Shown: positions 21,701 through 23,276 of the stretch, one piece after another
Position numbering within the stretch: the stretch's first letter is position 1
How the letters are laid out: each line of letters begins with the position of its first letter
Source of the DNA: a virus
IMG/VR virus record: IMGVR_UViG_3300030106_003084
Span: 1-23,276 of that record
DNA length: 23,276 nucleotides
Strand: one strand, 5' to 3'
Notes under the pieces: generated by a model
The model's database searches: none
What the model was told of the DNA's origin: nothing
What the model saw: only the letters and a program-made list of their open reading frames with translations
Translations under genes and position numbers: made by a program

Positions 21701-23276
21701 CTCAAGATCAGCGGCAACAGCTAGCTCTGGGTTAGAGGGCGTGGCTAGTGCAGCAAACACTGCTATTACAGGTTTGATGGCACTGTCTACTTTGAATATG
21801 GTTACTGGAGGATTTGGGGGAAGAGCTTTAGGGAAAGTTGGGACAGGAATAAAAGGAGGATTAGGTCGCGCAGGTGGAGCTATTGCTGGAACTAAAGCAA
21901 TGACTTCTTTAAGAAGTGGAATGCAAAGACGATTGCCAATGGGTAGAGATCCTATGGGTGGTCAAAGTCGATTCCAGATAAGGGATTCATTAAGGAAAGA
22001 TGGTTACAGTAAGTCTTTTGCAATAAGAGCATCTAATAATGCTCAACGTAGTGCAAACGCCAGAACTAGAGCGATGGGGAGAGTGGGTGGAATTGGAAAA
22101 TTTGCTGGAGCGCCATTGGCTGTTGGAATGGCTGGGTTTAGCGCCTTTAATTCTTTTCAAGATGAAAAAGCAGGGCTTATAACCAAACAAGAAAGAGATA
22201 GAGAGCTTGGTGGTGCTGGAGGAGCTTTGGCGGGAGGTTTAGGAGGAGCCAAAGTCGGAGCAATGCTAGGTGCTTTTGGGGGTCCAATTGGCATGGCTAT
22301 TGGAGGATTACTTGGAGGAGGAGTTGGAGCATTGGCTGGTAGCGGAATAGGAAAAGGGCTTGTATCTGCGTTTCAGGGGCCAGAGCCTCTTTCCCCAGAA
22401 ATCATGGAAAGATATGCACAAGTTTCTGCATCAAACTCAAGAAATCGTGAACTTGGCTTTGGTAGCAGTGATGCCTTTATGGATAGGGCAGAGCAGAACA
22501 TAAACAAAATGAGGGCCGCTGGTCAAGATACTAGTATTATTGAAAAAGAGTATGTTGAGGCCATGAAGTCATTAAAAAATGAGTATTCAAAAGAAGAACA
22601 AAATTTAGATGAAATAGAAGCAGCACAAATTAGATTAGCTCAAGCCTCAAGAGATCTTGCAGGAATAAGATTTGATACAGTTCAACAACAAGATGAACAT
22701 GATCGTAAAGTTAGAATTGCTACTGATAAGTTAGCTAGAGCTAATGAAAAACTAGCTGCCGCCAGAGCCGCAGCTACAAATCTTGAAGCAGAAGTAAGTA
22801 AAAGACTAGGGGGAGGGAAAAGCATAAAAGGGATGGCTGAAAGTGCCTCAATGCAAGCTGGTCTAAAAATAGCTCCAACCAGAGCAAATAAATTTGCAGG
22901 AGCAGCAATGTTAGCATCAGAGCAAAATGCTATGATGACAAACATCAATCAATTAAGACAAGAGCAACTGACTGCTGACCTTGCCCTACAAGCAGAGCAG
23001 CAAAAACCAGAATCAATGCAAGACACTAAACAGCTTGCAAAAGACGCTGCCGAAGCTGGTAAAAGATTTAAAGCTGCTGCTATACAAGCAGGAACTTCTT
23101 TTCTCAATAAGATGCAAGATATCGAGCATATGAGAGAGCAAAATGAAATTAAGATCTCAGCCGCCAGAGATAAAGCCGCTCAAGCTATGGCTAAATTAAG
23201 TGATCACCTTGTAAAAGAAGGTGGTGTTAATACAAGGGTAGTGCGGGAAGATGCATTAAACATGTTTGAGCTTGCG
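18771..23276 (+). CDS. Tape measure protein with embedded cargo-like domain, 3' end missing
   Basis: At least 1502 residues; the frame is open to the window edge. Residues about 80-260 match the TP901-type tape measure core (ADGAAELARQGLSAEET, then STDDLAEAFKRAGSTAEDAG and GGAVIGNAFKSIFTRLQ). A hydrophobic segment near 395-425 (GSFLSGPAVVIFTAAFVKIF) could enter a membrane. The usual tape measure phrase GEFVMRKSA is at 550-558. GG[F/L]VPNYA repeats follow at 580, 845 and 901, enclosing a non-tape segment with nuclease-like motifs. Residues 1147-1200 form a glycine-zipper hydrophobic stretch. After that come long Ala/Glu/Lys-rich helices. The protein sets tail length and is ejected ahead of the DNA. 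Length from such an insert may overstate tail length. Confidence 0.9.
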   Translation, partial: MATSLNASLNVSLNPQSLNASTKQISQALGRITGQASEFQKSLDASTARVFAFGATTVVINGVTQSFKKLVSTTIDVQKRLLEINSIFQASEQTFNRFRNSIFKVAQETGQSFSTVADGAAELARQGLSAEETASRLKSALILTRISGMDAEKSVKALTAAINGFTSAGLTHTQIVNKMVAVDTAFAVSTDDLAEAFKRAGSTAEDAGVSFNELLGLITAVEQKTARGGAVIGNAFKSIFTRLQRGTTISELKELGVAIDANQTGVQKLQALSTAIEGIADPTVVSKIKELAGGVFQINVVSAALKDLGSNTSIFQKAAITAASATNEAFEKNRLLNESISAQINSLVQGLTSLAERVGAITFGPLLEGLVGIASKVTDFLNNALDPEKGNVFVKGLFKTIGSFLSGPAVVIFTAAFVKIFKLVAKFAGEGLRTLFTMGTQTERLKQIEGGIVGLLQRDQQLRNAITSQTATQVQKEQAVIMAIQRENALLAQQAQLMRQLASAAAARGVSGINAAGTFTGRRGRAFAVGGRVTGGSGTKDDVPAMLTAGEFVMRKSAVDKFGEPFMSNLNQGRLGFNRGGFVPNYARRGSIAIGGFAGPLLTPPQASQRITSGVITPEQAAMSGHVMGNKKRADGSNFPRYIADSPDSKKALMLVPQAQAFTQGALNTNFQSKKRLQTRFSGFDGSVAGIDPNLKRDSGFRRMLRMDTILDASLTRGVNNAMDSVVSKSGGKLKMQPRRFTTKQVKARVLKEGGAGAFGALRGAIFESIIDAVTGGVKAGAGNNTLDVRIAGASGKVVEEIFGIEGLGYKYGDFKNSQGQKAKFISQTMRSLPRKGAPVGMSSGGLVPNYAGGAGVPTSMMRVHKDSKGSPIAVTNLRDEPNGLQDAIKRERQGIGMFAGGFVPNYAKGGGGGLGGATGFILALGSVQMALQTMVAATDQSADSSIALAEAQTDAALSSKEGFKERMAEVAAIDKASRSAATASSGLEGVASAANTAITGLMALSTLNMVTGGFGGRALGKVGTGIKGGLGRAGGAIAGTKAMTSLRSGMQRRLPMGRDPMGGQSRFQIRDSLRKDGYSKSFAIRASNNAQRSANARTRAMGRVGGIGKFAGAPLAVGMAGFSAFNSFQDEKAGLITKQERDRELGGAGGALAGGLGGAKVGAMLGAFGGPIGMAIGGLLGGGVGALAGSGIGKGLVSAFQGPEPLSPEIMERYAQVSASNSRNRELGFGSSDAFMDRAEQNINKMRAAGQDTSIIEKEYVEAMKSLKNEYSKEEQNLDEIEAAQIRLAQASRDLAGIRFDTVQQQDEHDRKVRIATDKLARANEKLAAARAAATNLEAEVSKRLGGGKSIKGMAESASMQAGLKIAPTRANKFAGAAMLASEQNAMMTNINQLRQEQLTADLALQAEQQKPESMQDTKQLAKDAAEAGKRFKAAAIQAGTSFLNKMQDIEHMREQNEIKISAARDKAAQAMAKLSDHLVKEGGVNTRVVREDALNMFELA
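20508..20531 (+). repeat. GGFVPNYA repeat 1 in the tape measure protein
   Basis: Residues 580-587, GGFVPNYA, directly after the GEFV-type tape measure phrase and GRLGFNR. It opens the atypical segment. Codons differ from those of the other copies, so the amino acid sequence rather than the DNA is conserved. Confidence 0.85.
20532..21302 (+). other. Cargo-like domain inside the tape measure protein, PD-(D/E)xK-like
   Basis: Residues 588-844. This part lacks the Ala-rich helical repeats of tape measures and reads like a globular domain. After a Gly/Pro-rich start come RYIADSPDSKKALMLVPQA (about 640) and FSGFDGSVAGIDPNLKRDSG. The C-terminal third has the order expected of a PD-(D/E)xK nuclease. 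This is a helix with E768 (ALRGAIFESIIDAV), a strand with D788 (NTLDVR), then GDFK (D814, K816) and a following helix KAKFISQTMRSL. I associate this arrangement with domains set between GFVPNFA-type repeats in other marine phage tail proteins. The nuclease reading is motif-based and unproven. Confidence 0.55.
21303..21326 (+). repeat. GGLVPNYA repeat 2 in the tape measure protein
   Basis: Residues 845-852, GGLVPNYA. It closes the nuclease-like segment. A 48-residue linker follows, with VTNLRDEPNGLQDAIKRERQ, before the third copy. Confidence 0.85.
21471..21494 (+). repeat. GGFVPNYA repeat 3 in the tape measure protein
   Basis: Residues 901-908, GGFVPNYA, preceded by GIGMFA and followed by KGGGGGLGG. 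The sequence then returns to hydrophobic and helical tape measure character (FILALGSVQMALQTMVAATD). Confidence 0.85.

Noticed and set aside
18767-22948. Several minus-strand frames across the tape measure gene
   Set aside because: The plus strand is one continuous coding frame with clear tape measure motifs; the mirror frames have no support.
1-23276. tRNA genes, CRISPR arrays, insertion sequences, integrase or attachment sites
   Set aside because: I looked for cloverleaf-like segments, regular spacer repeats, transposase motifs and recombinase motifs, and saw none.

Overview
The window is part of a tailed double-stranded DNA phage genome (Caudoviricetes). It runs from an early/late divergence point through DNA packaging, head, neck and tail-tube genes into the tape measure gene, which is cut by the window's right edge. 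The DNA is AT-rich. Almost no start codon has a Shine-Dalgarno sequence; starts follow A/T-rich tracts instead. This is typical of phages of Bacteroidetes and some other groups with weak use of Shine-Dalgarno sites, but the host cannot be named from the sequence. No contractile sheath gene is recognisable between the neck genes and the tape measure gene, which favours a siphovirus-like tail.

Layout. At 1-330 lies a leftward module: the 5' end of one gene (1-56) and a complete 47-residue gene (148-291). Each has a sigma70-type promoter with an extended -10. From 475 everything reads rightward in a tight, often overlapping array. 475-3260 holds a PhoH-like ATPase, a zinc-ribbon protein, a sigma-like factor of the gp55/late type and a helical protein with a duplicated module. 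3260-6068 holds a C2H2-ERCC4 nuclease and the large terminase. 6112-11417 holds the portal, a protease-scaffold fusion, a likely decoration protein and the major capsid protein. 11507-14412 holds connector, neck and completion proteins. 14460-17030 holds two paralogous tail-tube-like proteins and a small beta-rich protein. 17062-18754 holds two proteins in the tail-assembly-chaperone position. 18771 to the end is the tape measure protein.

Regulation. A short motif, GTGTAA, sits 8-12 nt before five start codons (475, 6112, 8085, 15784, 18771) and twice in tandem before a sixth (14460). It resembles the T4 late promoter (a -10-like element without a -35). The phage encodes a sigma-like factor that could read it. 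If so, late mRNAs would be leaderless or nearly so, which fits the missing Shine-Dalgarno sites. Two GAAA-loop terminators follow the major capsid gene and the first tail-tube gene.

Most unusual feature. The tape measure protein carries three copies of GG[F/L]VPNYA. The first two bracket a segment of about 257 residues that does not look like tape measure sequence and has the E...D...DxK pattern of a PD-(D/E)xK nuclease. This may be a cargo enzyme carried inside the tail and released or delivered at infection.
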